DNA of 64,000 bases from Nesterenkonia cremea (lineage in GTDB: Bacteria > Actinomycetota > Actinomycetes > Actinomycetales > Micrococcaceae). The stretch is taken from the NCBI RefSeq assembly GCF_014642675.1, contig NZ_BMIS01000009.1, positions 62,001-126,000 of the forward strand. Direction: 5' to 3'. The notes beneath the pieces were generated by a model. That model ran no database searches. It was not told the origin of the DNA and saw only the letters and a program-made list of their open reading frames with translations. The translations under genes and the position numbers were made by a program. Shown here one piece after another: positions 1-10,114 of this stretch (the first letter of the stretch is position 1; every line of letters starts with the position of its first letter).

Positions 1-60
1 AGGTGTCGCAATGAGGCTGAAATCCTCGTTATTCCGACACCTGAGCGACAACTGAACGGG
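1..60. repeat. Interspersed palindromic repeat, copy 1 (cut by window edge)
   Basis: One arm and part of the loop of a palindrome also present at 3538-3613 and 12604-12679. Positions 30-59 match the right arm of the other copies; AGGTGTCG at 1-8 pairs with CGACACCT at 36-43, and the rest of the left arm lies outside the window. It overlaps the 3' end of the LysR gene and supplies its last codons and stop. No transposase is nearby, so it looks like a REP- or MITE-type element. Confidence 0.75.
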
Positions 61-967
61 TTGCCGCCTGCTGCAGCAGCTCCAGCAGGCGCTGTACAGC
101 AGGGGAGCGGTCCATCCCCTCGCGGGTGCGCACTGCCAGCGTCCTCACAGGGGTCGGCTCGGCCAAGGGGCGGGCCTCTGTGCCGCTGACCAGTGGGGAC
201 ACCGTCTGCCAGGACAGCTGCGGCATGACGGTGATCCCCGCCCCGGCCTGCACGCAGGCGGCGGCCGCGGCATAGTCCTGCGTCTCGATCCGGAAGTTCG
301 GGGTCAGCCCGACGGCGGCGCAGGCCTGCAGCAGGATCTGTCGGTTGGGTCCGCGGGTGTAGTCGTTGTCCACCCAGACCTCCCCGCCCAGCTCAGCCAG
401 CTCTACGGCGTCCTCTGAGTGCTCGGCGGCCAGCGGGTGGGCCTCCGGCAGCACCACCACATAGGGATCCTGCATGAGCTCCACTGTGCGGTATCCGGGG
501 CGCTCCACCACTTCGGGGTGCTGGACGAAGATCTCGGCGTCGGGCTCCCATTCGGCGGACTGCTCCAGATCCCAGAGCCGCATGGTGATGCGCAGGTCAG
601 GGAACTCGGCGGCGATGGTCCCGACGATGGCCGGCACCCAAGCCACCCCCACGGAGACGAAGTGGGAGATCAGTAGAGATCCGGAGCGGCCTTCCCGCAG
701 GTCAGAGGCCAGCGCCTGGAGATCGCCGGCCTCCTGGAGCAGCCGCAGGGCACGTGCTGCGAACTGCCGGCCGGCCGCTGTGATCACCACGCCGCGTCCG
801 CGCCGCTCCAGCAGTGTCAGTCCCGTCTCCCGCTGAAGGGTCTGCATCTGTTGGCTCACTGCGGCGCGCGTGATCCGCAGATTATCAGCTGCGGCACTGA
901 TGGATTCCTCGGCGACCACGGCGGCGAAGGTGCGCAGCCGCATGAGATCAGGGGTGCTGTCAGGCAT
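29..967 (-). CDS. LysR-family transcriptional regulator, probably of carnitine catabolism
   Basis: 312 aa, normal for LysR. An N-terminal winged helix-turn-helix (about residues 8-67, with AAADNLRITRAAVSQQMQTL) is followed by a periplasmic-binding-like effector domain. It is divergent from cdhC with 121 bp between, the usual layout for a LysR regulator controlling its neighbour, so sensing carnitine or a breakdown product is a reasonable inference. The known Pseudomonas regulator of this pathway, CdhR, is AraC-type, so this one is not orthologous. A -10 TACAGT (974-979, minus strand) lies exactly 6 nt before the ATG with no Shine-Dalgarno, suggesting a leaderless mRNA. The last residues (SVVAQVSE) and the TAA are encoded by palindromic repeat copy 1, so the native C-terminus may have been replaced. 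Confidence 0.85.
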   Translation of the reverse strand: MPDSTPDLMRLRTFAAVVAEESISAAADNLRITRAAVSQQMQTLQRETGLTLLERRGRGVVITAAGRQFAARALRLLQEAGDLQALASDLREGRSGSLLISHFVSVGVAWVPAIVGTIAAEFPDLRITMRLWDLEQSAEWEPDAEIFVQHPEVVERPGYRTVELMQDPYVVVLPEAHPLAAEHSEDAVELAELGGEVWVDNDYTRGPNRQILLQACAAVGLTPNFRIETQDYAAAAACVQAGAGITVMPQLSWQTVSPLVSGTEARPLAEPTPVRTLAVRTREGMDRSPAVQRLLELLQQAATRSVVAQVSE

Positions 968-988
968 GCCTCAACTGTAAACCATCGC

Positions 989-1017
989 TTGACAATGGCT
1001 ATGCATCATTTGCTTGT
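989..1017 (+). promoter_or_regulatory. Possible cdh promoter and LysR binding region
   Basis: In the divergent lysR/cdhC gap, TTGACA at 989-994 resembles a -35 box, but no good -10 follows at 16-18 nt. An imperfect dyad, CAATG ... CATTTG (993-1012), overlaps it and could be the LysR site. Weak evidence, mainly from position. Confidence 0.35.
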
Positions 1018-1088
1018 GCTGGACGGTGCAACGCCGGAACGATGGATGCCGACATCCCTGCAGAACCTAGCGACGCTGAGGAGCACCC

Positions 1089-2009
1089 ATGGCCAAGCCC
1101 ACTATTCTGACCTGCGCCCTGACCGGCGCAGGCGACACTGCCGGCAAGTCCGAACATGTCCCCGTGACCCCGCAGGACATCGCCGATGACGCCATCGCAG
1201 CCGCCCGCGCCGGCGCCTCCGTGGTCCACATCCACGTCCGCGACCCCGAGACCACTCAAGGCTCCCGCGAGACTCCCCTCTACGAGGAGGTCGTGCGCCT
1301 GATCGACGCCTCAGACGTGGACCCAGTCATCAACCTGACTGCCGGCATGGGCGGCGACCTCACCCTGGACCCCTCCAGCCCCAGGGAGAGCCTCGGCCGC
1401 GTCGACGGCACCGATCTGGTCTCCGGTCTGGAGCGGCTCAAGCATGTGGAGGCCATTCGCCCGGAGATCTGCACCCTGGACTGTGGCACCCTGAACTTCG
1501 GTGACGGCAGCCAGATCTACGTGGGCACCCCGGATATGGTCCGCGAGGGCGCTGCACGCATCAAGGAGCTCGGCGTGAAGCCTGAGCTGGAGCTCTTCGA
1601 CACGGGCAACCTGTGGTTCGCCAATGTCTTACAGCAGGAGGGCCTGCTGGCCGCGCCCCCGATGTACCAGCTCTGCATGGGCATCCCCTACGGCGCCCCG
1701 GCCGATCCGGGCCTGCTCAACGCCATGGTCAACATGGTCCCCGAGGGCACCGAGTGGACCAGCTTCGCCATCGGCCGCAACCAGCTCCCCTGGGTGGCCC
1801 AGTCCGTGCTGCTCGGCGGTCACGCCCGTGTGGGTCTGGAGGACAACCTCTACCTGCGCAAGGGCGTGAAGGCCACCAACGCCCAGCTCACCGCAGAGGC
1901 CGTGAAGATCATCGACTCCCTGGGCAAGCAGGTCGCCACCCCGGATGAGGCCCGCGAGATCCTCGGCATCGAGAGCACCCGCCCGCAGGGTGCCGGAGCG
2001 GCCGCATGA
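1089..2009 (+). CDS. cdhC: Dehydrocarnitine cleavage enzyme (BKACE family, DUF849)
   Basis: 306 aa, matching beta-keto acid cleavage enzymes. The metal-site signature HIHVRDPETT lies near residues 48-57. Members condense a beta-keto acid with acetyl-CoA. The carnitine version converts 3-dehydrocarnitine plus acetyl-CoA to betainyl-CoA and acetoacetate. Family members differ in substrate, so specificity here rests on context: the next genes are a carnitine 3-dehydrogenase-like enzyme and a hotdog thioesterase, the same cdhC-cdhA-cdhB order as Pseudomonas aeruginosa. GAGGAG at 1078-1083 supports the start. The stop overlaps the next start by 4 nt. A 3-keto-5-aminohexanoate role is less likely because no lysine-fermentation genes are present. 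Confidence 0.85.
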   Translation: MAKPTILTCALTGAGDTAGKSEHVPVTPQDIADDAIAAARAGASVVHIHVRDPETTQGSRETPLYEEVVRLIDASDVDPVINLTAGMGGDLTLDPSSPRESLGRVDGTDLVSGLERLKHVEAIRPEICTLDCGTLNFGDGSQIYVGTPDMVREGAARIKELGVKPELELFDTGNLWFANVLQQEGLLAAPPMYQLCMGIPYGAPADPGLLNAMVNMVPEGTEWTSFAIGRNQLPWVAQSVLLGGHARVGLEDNLYLRKGVKATNAQLTAEAVKIIDSLGKQVATPDEAREILGIESTRPQGAGAAA

Positions 2010-3034
2010 CCGCCGCGCAGCACATGGTCCCGCCTGAGGAGATCACCACCGTCGCCTGCGCCGGCGCAGGCACCATCGGCGGCGGCTGGGCCGCCTACTT
2101 CCTGGCCCGCGGCTTCCGTGTGAAGGTCTGGGATCCCGACGCCGACGCCGCACCTCGGCTGCGCCGTCTGGTCGACGCGGCCTGGCCCGCTCTGACCGAG
2201 CTGGGACTGGCCGACGGCGCCTCCCGCGAGAAGCTCAGCGTGCACACCGATATGGCTGAGGCGCTGGAGGGTGCCCAGTTCATCCAGGAGTCGGCTCCGG
2301 AGAAGCTGGAGCTGAAGCAGGATCTGTTGGCGGCCCTGGATGCGGAGGCCGCAGCCGGCGTCGTCGTCGGTTCCTCCACCTCCGGGTACTCCATGACAGA
2401 TATGGCGCAGAAGGTGCAGAATCCCGACCGTTTTGTGGTGGGGCATCCCTTCAACCCGCCGTACCTGATTCCGCTGGTGGAGGTGGTGGGCGGTGAGCAC
2501 ACCGATCCGCAGGTCACCGCCTGGGCGGCGCAGTTCTACGAGCACATCGGCAAATCTGTGATCACCATGGACCGGGAGGTGCCCGGATTCATCGCCAACC
2601 GGCTGCAGGAGGCGCTCTGGCGCGAGGCCCTGCACATGGTGGACAACGGCGAGGCCACTGTGGAGCAGATCGACCGCTCCATCACCGATGGCCCCGGGCT
2701 GCGCTGGCCCTTCCAGGGGCCCATGCTGACCTTTCACCTGGCCGGGGGAGAGGGTGGTATGGCCCATATGCTCGACCACTTCGGGCCTTCGCTGAAGTCG
2801 CCCTGGACCCGCCTGGATGCGCCCGAGCTGACCGGTCAGCTGCGCGATTCGGTGGTCAGCGGCTGCGCCGAGGAGGATGCCCGTCCGGTCTCCGAGCTGG
2901 TGGCCGAGCGCGACCGCGGCATCATCGCACTGCGCCGGATGATCGAGCAGATGCGCGCTGTGGATCCGATCGCCGCCGCCCCGGCCTCGCAGGGTGAGGG
3001 CGTGCAGGACCAGCACCAGGAGGAGGCCGCATGA
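2006..3034 (+). CDS. cdhA: L-carnitine 3-dehydrogenase
   Basis: 342 aa, 3-hydroxyacyl-CoA-dehydrogenase fold. The N-terminal Rossmann motif GAGTIGGGWAAYFLARG (about residues 18-34) binds NAD. Conserved GHPFNPPYLIPLVEVV and PGFIANRLQEALWREALHMV segments match the carnitine/hydroxybutyryl dehydrogenase group. Predicted reaction: L-carnitine + NAD+ to 3-dehydrocarnitine, substrate for CdhC. Overlaps cdhC and the thioesterase gene by 4 nt on each side, indicating translational coupling. Specificity is inferred mainly from the operon, since the fold also includes 3-hydroxybutyryl-CoA dehydrogenases. Confidence 0.87.
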   Translation: MTAAQHMVPPEEITTVACAGAGTIGGGWAAYFLARGFRVKVWDPDADAAPRLRRLVDAAWPALTELGLADGASREKLSVHTDMAEALEGAQFIQESAPEKLELKQDLLAALDAEAAAGVVVGSSTSGYSMTDMAQKVQNPDRFVVGHPFNPPYLIPLVEVVGGEHTDPQVTAWAAQFYEHIGKSVITMDREVPGFIANRLQEALWREALHMVDNGEATVEQIDRSITDGPGLRWPFQGPMLTFHLAGGEGGMAHMLDHFGPSLKSPWTRLDAPELTGQLRDSVVSGCAEEDARPVSELVAERDRGIIALRRMIEQMRAVDPIAAAPASQGEGVQDQHQEEAA

Positions 3035-3519
3035 GCGCCGCTGAGGGGTTGCCCGCCTACAGCACTGAGATCGCCGAGGAGTGGATCGACTACAACGGCC
3101 ATCTCTCCGAGGCCTTCTATGTGCTGATCTTCGGCTGTGCCACGGATCAGGCCATGGAGGTCCTGGGGATGGGCCCCGAGTATCGCGAGCGGGCCGGCGC
3201 CTCGCTGTACACGGTGGAGGCCCATGTCCGGTATCTGCAGGAGGTTCCGCGCGGGGCCTCGGTGCAGGTGCGCACTGTCATCGCGGGCTCGGCGGAGAAG
3301 AAGCTGCACCTGGCCCACGAGATGTACCGGGTGGAGTCTGAGGCTGCTGAGGAGGGCTCCGGCGAGCTGGTCGCCACGGAGGAGATCCTGGGTGTCCACG
3401 TGGGCGGCGACCCCGCCGGCGCTCAGCCCTTCCCCGCAGAGGTGGCCGAGCTGATCGCCCAGCACAGCGGTCAGGATGCCCCGGCCTGGACGGGCCGCGC
3501 CATCCGCCCGGTGGCCTGA
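3031..3519 (+). CDS. cdhB: Betainyl-CoA thioesterase (hotdog fold)
   Basis: 162 aa. A 4HBT-type hotdog thioesterase with the YNGHLSEAFYVLIFG segment near residues 18-32, typical of this family. In the carnitine pathway it hydrolyses betainyl-CoA to glycine betaine and CoA, so the operon converts carnitine to a compatible solute plus acetoacetate. Last gene of the three-gene operon, overlapping cdhA by 4 nt. No carnitine transporter gene follows; palindromic repeat copy 2 begins 18 bp after the stop. Confidence 0.83.
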   Translation: MSAAEGLPAYSTEIAEEWIDYNGHLSEAFYVLIFGCATDQAMEVLGMGPEYRERAGASLYTVEAHVRYLQEVPRGASVQVRTVIAGSAEKKLHLAHEMYRVESEAAEEGSGELVATEEILGVHVGGDPAGAQPFPAEVAELIAQHSGQDAPAWTGRAIRPVA

Positions 3520-3537
3520 CTCGTCACCCTCCCAACC

Positions 3538-3613
3538 CCGTTCAGTTGTCGCGCAGGTGTCGGAAAGAAGCCGAAATCCGCACTATTCCGACACCTGCGC
3601 GACAACCAGACGG
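3538..3613. repeat. Interspersed palindromic repeat, copy 2
   Basis: A 76-bp near-perfect palindrome. The left arm 3538-3565 (starting CCGTTCAGTTGTCGCGCAGG) pairs with 3586-3613 at 26 of 28 positions, around a 20-nt A-rich loop. The left arm is identical to that of copy 3. It lies just after cdhB and with copy 1 brackets the lysR-cdhCAB block. It could also act as a terminator hairpin, although no U-run follows. Confidence 0.85.
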
Positions 3614-3840
3614 TTCATGAGTGAGGCGCCGTCCCGCTGAGCTGTCAGCGAACAGCTGCACCCGTCGGGGCGTTCATTCCCGCCAGTGATGGAAGTGCCC
3701 ACGCCCCCGCATCCCCACGACGCCGGCCCCGAGCCCATCGCAGCAGCTTCCGCATCCACGCGCGCCCCACCCCAGAAATCGCCCCACTCACCACCGCGGG
3801 AATGATCCCGAGGCCACTGCTGTTGGACCCCATGCAGCAA
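3614..3840. other. Intergenic stretch without a recognisable gene
   Basis: About 230 bp between palindrome copy 2 and the dnaK operators. A minus-strand frame (3645-3833) has a basic segment, MRKLLRWARGRRRGD, but matches no family I recognise, and its longer form ends inside the repeat. Possibly a gene remnant. Confidence 0.4.
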
Positions 3841-3915
3841 AGTTGAGCGTGACTGACTCAACTCAGTTTGACACCCGATTCAACCGGGTGAACACTTGAG
3901 TCCAGTTCGCTCAAC
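3841..3915 (+). promoter_or_regulatory. dnaK promoter with two HspR (HAIR) operators
   Basis: Two sites match TTGAG-N9-CTCAA, the core and spacing of the HspR-associated inverted repeat CTTGAGT-N7-ACTCAAG. Site 1 is 3841-3863 (AGTTGAG-N9-CTCAACT, perfect arms); site 2 is 3895-3915 (CTTGAGT ... CTCAAC). TTGACA at 3868-3873 between them fits a -35 box, with a weak -10 near 3891-3896. HspR, encoded by the fourth gene of the operon, probably represses from here. Confidence 0.88.
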
Positions 3916-3961
3916 AGAGCGTCAGCCAAGCCTTATGGAGCTCTCTGAAAGGAGTCCGCAC

Positions 3962-5821
<1,860 letters not shown>

Positions 5822-5834
5822 GGGGGCCTGACTC

Positions 5835-6581
5835 ATGTCAGACCAGAACCCGAACACCCCGGATGACCGGGACCGGACTGAGCAGGACCCGACCGTTGAG
5901 GGCACGGGCCCGGAGAGCTCGGCGCCGGAGGGCATGGAGCCTGAGTCCCAGGACGTCCACGGCACCGATCCGGAGGCACCGGCAGAAGACCCCGCCGACG
6001 ACGCCGCAGTCGCAGCCGAGGAGCCCGAGGTCGCCTCGGCCGATGAGGATGCCGACGCAGTGGTGAGCGCTGCCGAGGAGATCCTCGGCGCCGCCGGCCA
6101 GGAGGCCGACGCCGTCGTCGAGGAGGTGCCCGAAGGTGAGGTGGCCGCTGAGGCGGCCTCCGACCGGGAGGCCGAGCTGCAGGCAGACCTGCAGCGTCTC
6201 CAGGCGGAGTACGTCAACTACCGGCGTCGCGTGGACCGGGACCGTGCCACAGAGAAGGAGCGCACCATCGGCCAGGTCATCACTGAGCTGATGCCGGTGC
6301 TCGACGACATCTCCGCGGCACGCCAGGCCGGCGACCTCGAGGACGGGCCCTTCGCCCACATCGCCAACCGTCTCGAGACCGTCCTGCAGCAGCAGGGCCT
6401 CGAGCGGATCGATGAGGTCGGCGTCGCCTTCGACCCGACCATCCACGAGGCGATCATGCAGCAGCCGCATGAGGAGATCGAGGCCGATCACGTAGCCGTG
6501 GTGCTGCGTTCGGGCTACCGTCACGGGGAGCGCCTGCTGCGCGCCGCCCAGGTGATGGTCTCCAGCGGTCCGGCAGAGTGA
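5835..6581 (+). CDS. grpE: Nucleotide exchange factor GrpE
   Basis: 248 aa, longer than E. coli GrpE (197) because of an acidic, low-complexity N-terminal region of about 110 residues. A coiled coil (LQADLQRLQAEYVNYRRRVD) and the beta-domain signature near PFAHIANRLETVLQQQGLERI follow. It releases ADP from DnaK. 13 bp after dnaK, same operon. A strong hairpin follows the stop. Confidence 0.96.
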   Translation: MSDQNPNTPDDRDRTEQDPTVEGTGPESSAPEGMEPESQDVHGTDPEAPAEDPADDAAVAAEEPEVASADEDADAVVSAAEEILGAAGQEADAVVEEVPEGEVAAEAASDREAELQADLQRLQAEYVNYRRRVDRDRATEKERTIGQVITELMPVLDDISAARQAGDLEDGPFAHIANRLETVLQQQGLERIDEVGVAFDPTIHEAIMQQPHEEIEADHVAVVLRSGYRHGERLLRAAQVMVSSGPAE

Positions 6582-6592
6582 TCGCGTGATCT

Positions 6593-6653
6593 GAGCAGGG
6601 GTCTCGGCCCTCATGAGACCGGATGACCGGTCATGAGGGCCGAAACCCCGCTC
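6593..6653. terminator. Strong hairpin between grpE and dnaJ
   Basis: Arms 6593-6616 and 6631-6653 pair almost fully (GAGC-GGGGT-TCGGCCCTCATGA with its complement) around a GACCGG-rich loop. No U-run follows. Inside the operon it could be a partial terminator, an RNA processing or stability site, or a palindromic repeat. It would lower dnaJ-hspR expression relative to dnaK-grpE if it terminates. Confidence 0.7.
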
Positions 6654-6696
6654 GGATCCCACAGACACAGACTTCACGAAGGAGGGAGGCGCTCCA

Positions 6697-7656
6697 GTGG
6701 CCTCACAGGATTGGGTCGAGAAGGACTTCTACGCCATTCTGGGCGTCTCCAAGGACGCCTCCGAGGAAGAGATCAAGAAGGCGTACCGCAAGCTCGCCCG
6801 CCAGTACCACCCGGATAAGAACCCCGGTGACGAGGCGGCCGAGCAGAAGTTCAAGGACGTCTCCGAAGCCAACACTGTGCTCTCCGATCCGGAGCAGCGT
6901 GAACAGTACGACGCCATCCGAGCTATGGGCTCGGGCGCCCGCTTCTCCGGCAGCCCCGCAGGCGGAGGCGGAGGCGGCGGCTTCGAAGACCTCTTCGGGA
7001 ACCTCTTCGGCGGCGGAGCCCCGGGCACCGGCGGCGGCCGCTTCGGAGGAGGCCCCGACTTCGCAGACCTGTTCGGCGGGATGGGCGGCCGCTTCGGCGG
7101 CGGAGCCCCCGCCAAGGGTGCTGACCGCACCGCCAAGACCACCATCTCCTTCTCCGGCGCCGTCCGCGGGACCACTGTGGGTCTGCGCGAGCAGAACGGC
7201 AGCGTCATCGATGTGCGCATCCCCGCCGGAGTCAAGGACGGCCAGAAGGTCCGGGTCAAGGGCAAGGGCCAGCAGGGTCCCGGCGGTGCCGGCGATCTGT
7301 TGGTGGAGGTCAGCATCAGCCCGCACCGCTTCTTCGAGCGCGACGGCGACACCATCCGCGTGCACCTGCCCGTCTCCTTCGACGAGGCGGCCCTGGGCAC
7401 CACGGTGGAGGTCCCCACCGTCCACGGCGAGAAGGTCAAGATCAAGGTCCCGGCCGGCAGCGGCTCCGGCAAGGTGCTGCGCCTGAAGGGCCACGGGATC
7501 CGCCGGAAGAACAGCCAGGGCGACATGCTCGTCGTCGTGGACGTCCAGGTCCCCAAGGACCTGCCGGAGGAGGCGTTGGAGGCCGTCCGGGCCTATGCTG
7601 AGGCTACTCGCAGCATCGACCCCCGGGAGGGACTCGAGGAGAAGGCCGCAGTCTAG
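6697..7656 (+). CDS. dnaJ: DnaJ-family co-chaperone without zinc finger
   Basis: 319 aa from GTG. J domain at residues 8-70 with the catalytic HPD at 38-40, a Gly/Phe-rich linker about 85-145, then the two C-terminal substrate-binding beta domains. The four CxxCxGxG repeats of classical DnaJ are absent, and the protein contains no cysteine at all, so it has the type-II/CbpA architecture. It stimulates DnaK ATPase. Third gene of the operon, 115 bp after grpE across a hairpin. AAGGAGG and GGGAGG lie before the GTG. Confidence 0.93.
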   Translation: MASQDWVEKDFYAILGVSKDASEEEIKKAYRKLARQYHPDKNPGDEAAEQKFKDVSEANTVLSDPEQREQYDAIRAMGSGARFSGSPAGGGGGGGFEDLFGNLFGGGAPGTGGGRFGGGPDFADLFGGMGGRFGGGAPAKGADRTAKTTISFSGAVRGTTVGLREQNGSVIDVRIPAGVKDGQKVRVKGKGQQGPGGAGDLLVEVSISPHRFFERDGDTIRVHLPVSFDEAALGTTVEVPTVHGEKVKIKVPAGSGSGKVLRLKGHGIRRKNSQGDMLVVVDVQVPKDLPEEALEAVRAYAEATRSIDPREGLEEKAAV

Positions 7657-7702
7657 AAGACAGTCGCTTCACGCGGGAGAATAGGGGCTGAAGGAGGCAC
7701 AG

Positions 7703-8143
7703 ATGGCGGAGGACCCCCGGATGTCGGAGCCGGAGCAGCGGCATTTCCCGCTGTTCGTGATCTCCGTGGCCGCCGAGCTGGCTGATATGCACCCCCAGAC
7801 CCTGCGCCAGTACGACCGCATGGGCCTGGTCATCCCGCGCCGTCAGGGTGGACGCCACCGGCGCTATTCTCCCTATGACGTGGACCAGCTGCGCCAGATC
7901 CAGCAGCTCTCCCAGGAGGGCGTCTCCCTAGAGGGGATCCGTCGGATCCTGCAGCTGCAGAACCGCGTGGAGGAGCTGGAGGAGACGGTGGACGAGCTGC
8001 GCTACGAGCTGCGCGAGGCCGAGCGCCACTCCACCAAGCCGCGCGTCTTCGCCGTCGGGCCCCACGGTGATGTGGTCACTGTGGCCCGTGGCCGCAGGCC
8101 CCGTCCGCGCACTCAGGCCATGGTCCTGTGGCGGGACCGCTGA
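7703..8143 (+). CDS. hspR: HspR, MerR-type heat-shock repressor
   Basis: 146 aa. MerR-like helix-turn-helix at about residues 17-85 (ISVAAELADMHPQTLRQYDR, then GGRHRRYS), then a coiled-coil segment with LQNRVEELEETVDELRYELR-type heptads. It represses the dnaK operon by binding HAIR sites, found here at 3841-3915, giving autoregulation. The start has a GAAGGAGG ribosome site. 46 bp after dnaJ. Confidence 0.95.
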   Translation: MAEDPRMSEPEQRHFPLFVISVAAELADMHPQTLRQYDRMGLVIPRRQGGRHRRYSPYDVDQLRQIQQLSQEGVSLEGIRRILQLQNRVEELEETVDELRYELREAERHSTKPRVFAVGPHGDVVTVARGRRPRPRTQAMVLWRDR

Positions 8144-8185
8144 CATCTTCTGCTGCATGTCCCCGGTGTGATCCATACTGGGGGC

Positions 8186-10114
8186 ATGCGTTTCTCCAGC
8201 TCACGTTCAGCTCCCGTTCTGGGTGTTGCGGCGCTCCTGGTCCTGTCCGGCTGCTCCGAGGATGCGGCCGATCTCATCGACCAGGACGCGGCGGCTCTGG
8301 CCGATGCCCTGACCTCCGGTGACTTCGGCGGCGTCGAGATGCGCAGCGGCGGCGTGGCGGAGCTGGTGGACGGCGTCGAGAACCTCCGTGGTCCCCTGGA
8401 TGACCTGAGCCCTGAGATCACTGTGGGTGAGATCGAGCTGGACGAGCCGGAGGAGGAGTCTCCTCAGCCGCCCACTGCGGATGTCCAGCTGCACCACAGC
8501 TGGGATCTGGAGCCCCTGGGCGTGGAGGACGAGGCCTGGGAGTACGAGACTGCGGCCACCTTCATCTACAGCGAGGACGCCGAGTCCTGGCAGCTCGACG
8601 CCGGCACCGAGGTCATCTACCCCAGCTACGGCGGGTATGAGACTGTGGGGCTGAACACGGTGGCCGCCGAGCGCGGCCGCATCATGGACGACGCCGGCAC
8701 CGCCATGGTCTATGAGCGCGATGTGCTGCGGATCGGCATCGATAAGACCCAGCTGGGCGAGGGCACCCCGGATGAGGACACCCAGCGCGCGGCCGCCGAG
8801 GAGCTGGCCGAGCTGGTGGGAATCGACGCTGAGGAGTATGCCGAGTCGGTGCTCGCCCACGGCGATGAGGCCTTCGTGGAGGCCATCGTCCACCGCCGCG
8901 ACTCCGACGCCGTCACTGCCGCCGAGCTGGAGGCCATCCCCGGCGCAGTGGCCCATGAGGACCAGATGCCGCTGGCCGAGTCCTCCGACTTCGCCCCGCT
9001 GCTGCTGGGCCGGGTGGGTCCGGTCACTGCAGACCACCTGGAGGAGGACCCCACGCTGTTGGCCGGTGACATGGTCGGCATGGGCGGGCTGCAGTCGGTT
9101 CATGATGAGCGGCTGCGCGGCGCCCCGGGGATCAGCATCGAGATGGACGGCCAAGAGGTCTTCTCCCTGGACGCCGAGGCCGGCGAGGATCTGGAGACCA
9201 GCCTGGACCCGCGGATGCAGGACCTGGCCCAGGAGCTCGTGGACGATCAGGACGTCACCGCCTCCCTGGTGGCCGTCCGGCCCTCCGACGGCGGGATCTT
9301 GGCCTCGGCCAGCCACAACCCCGACGGCGGCCAGGTGGAGCACGCCACCCAGTCCACCTATGCGCCCGGCTCCACGTTCAAGGTGGTCTCGGCCCTGGCC
9401 ATGCTGCGCGACGGCCTGACCCCGGACTCCCAGGTCAGCTGCCCGAACAGCACTGTGGTCCACGGCCAGGAATTCGGCAATGTGCCGGGCTACCCGAGCG
9501 AATACGTGGGCACTCTGCCCTTCCGTGATGCGGTGGCTGCCTCCTGCAACACCCTCTTCGCCGCCGCCTATGATGACGTCACCTCCGAGGAGGTGGCCCA
9601 GGCGGCCCTGGACCTGGGCCTGGACAATGATATGGGCATCGGCGTTCCCGCCATCAAGGGCTCGGTCCCGGATGACAGCGAGGGCAATCTTCACGCGGCC
9701 AACCTCTTCGGTCAGGGTGAGGTGGAGGCCTCGGTGCTGGGTATGGCGACAGTGGCCGCCTCCATCGGCGCCGGCCAGACGGTCCACCCGCATCTGGCAG
9801 TCCCGGATGAGCCCCGCGAGGGCGAGGGCCTGAGCGAGGAGGAGGGTGAGGACCTGCTGACCCTGATGACCGATACGGTCTCCTTCGGCACGCTGGAGAG
9901 CATGGAGGAGGTGCCCGGAGAGCATGTCTACGCCAAGACCGGCACCGCAGAAGCCGGCGACGGCGACGACACCTACGCCCACACCTGGGTGATCGCCGTC
10001 CAGGGAGACCTGGCCGTGGCGATCTTCCTGGAGGAGGGTGAGTTCGGCGGCTCCACCAACGGACCGCTGCTGCATGAGTTCCTCAGCGGCGCACACGATA
10101 TCCTTGGCTCCTGA
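8186..10114 (+). CDS. Penicillin-binding lipoprotein (transpeptidase, MecA_N-like)
   Basis: 642 aa from the ATG at 8186; CATACT at 8174-8179 lies 6 nt upstream, suggesting a leaderless start, so the in-frame GTG at 8168 is rejected. A lipoprotein signal peptide (LLVLSGC, Cys23) anchors it outside the membrane. An NTF2-like/MecA_N domain comes first, then a dimerisation region. The transpeptidase domain carries STFK (about Ser396), SCN (about 453) and KTGTAE (about 584). It should cross-link peptidoglycan, and this architecture is often associated with low beta-lactam affinity, which cannot be judged here. Its stop overlaps trmB (TGATG). Confidence 0.92.
   Translation: MRFSSSRSAPVLGVAALLVLSGCSEDAADLIDQDAAALADALTSGDFGGVEMRSGGVAELVDGVENLRGPLDDLSPEITVGEIELDEPEEESPQPPTADVQLHHSWDLEPLGVEDEAWEYETAATFIYSEDAESWQLDAGTEVIYPSYGGYETVGLNTVAAERGRIMDDAGTAMVYERDVLRIGIDKTQLGEGTPDEDTQRAAAEELAELVGIDAEEYAESVLAHGDEAFVEAIVHRRDSDAVTAAELEAIPGAVAHEDQMPLAESSDFAPLLLGRVGPVTADHLEEDPTLLAGDMVGMGGLQSVHDERLRGAPGISIEMDGQEVFSLDAEAGEDLETSLDPRMQDLAQELVDDQDVTASLVAVRPSDGGILASASHNPDGGQVEHATQSTYAPGSTFKVVSALAMLRDGLTPDSQVSCPNSTVVHGQEFGNVPGYPSEYVGTLPFRDAVAASCNTLFAAAYDDVTSEEVAQAALDLGLDNDMGIGVPAIKGSVPDDSEGNLHAANLFGQGEVEASVLGMATVAASIGAGQTVHPHLAVPDEPREGEGLSEEEGEDLLTLMTDTVSFGTLESMEEVPGEHVYAKTGTAEAGDGDDTYAHTWVIAVQGDLAVAIFLEEGEFGGSTNGPLLHEFLSGAHDILGS

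Noticed and set aside
3583..3861. Minus-strand ORF of 92 codons after cdhB
   Set aside because: Its end is encoded by the palindromic repeat and its start lies in the dnaK operator; no ribosome site or known domain.
8207..10096. Minus-strand open frame opposite the penicillin-binding lipoprotein gene
   Set aside because: Same type of antisense shadow; the plus strand has clear STFK, SCN and KTGT motifs.
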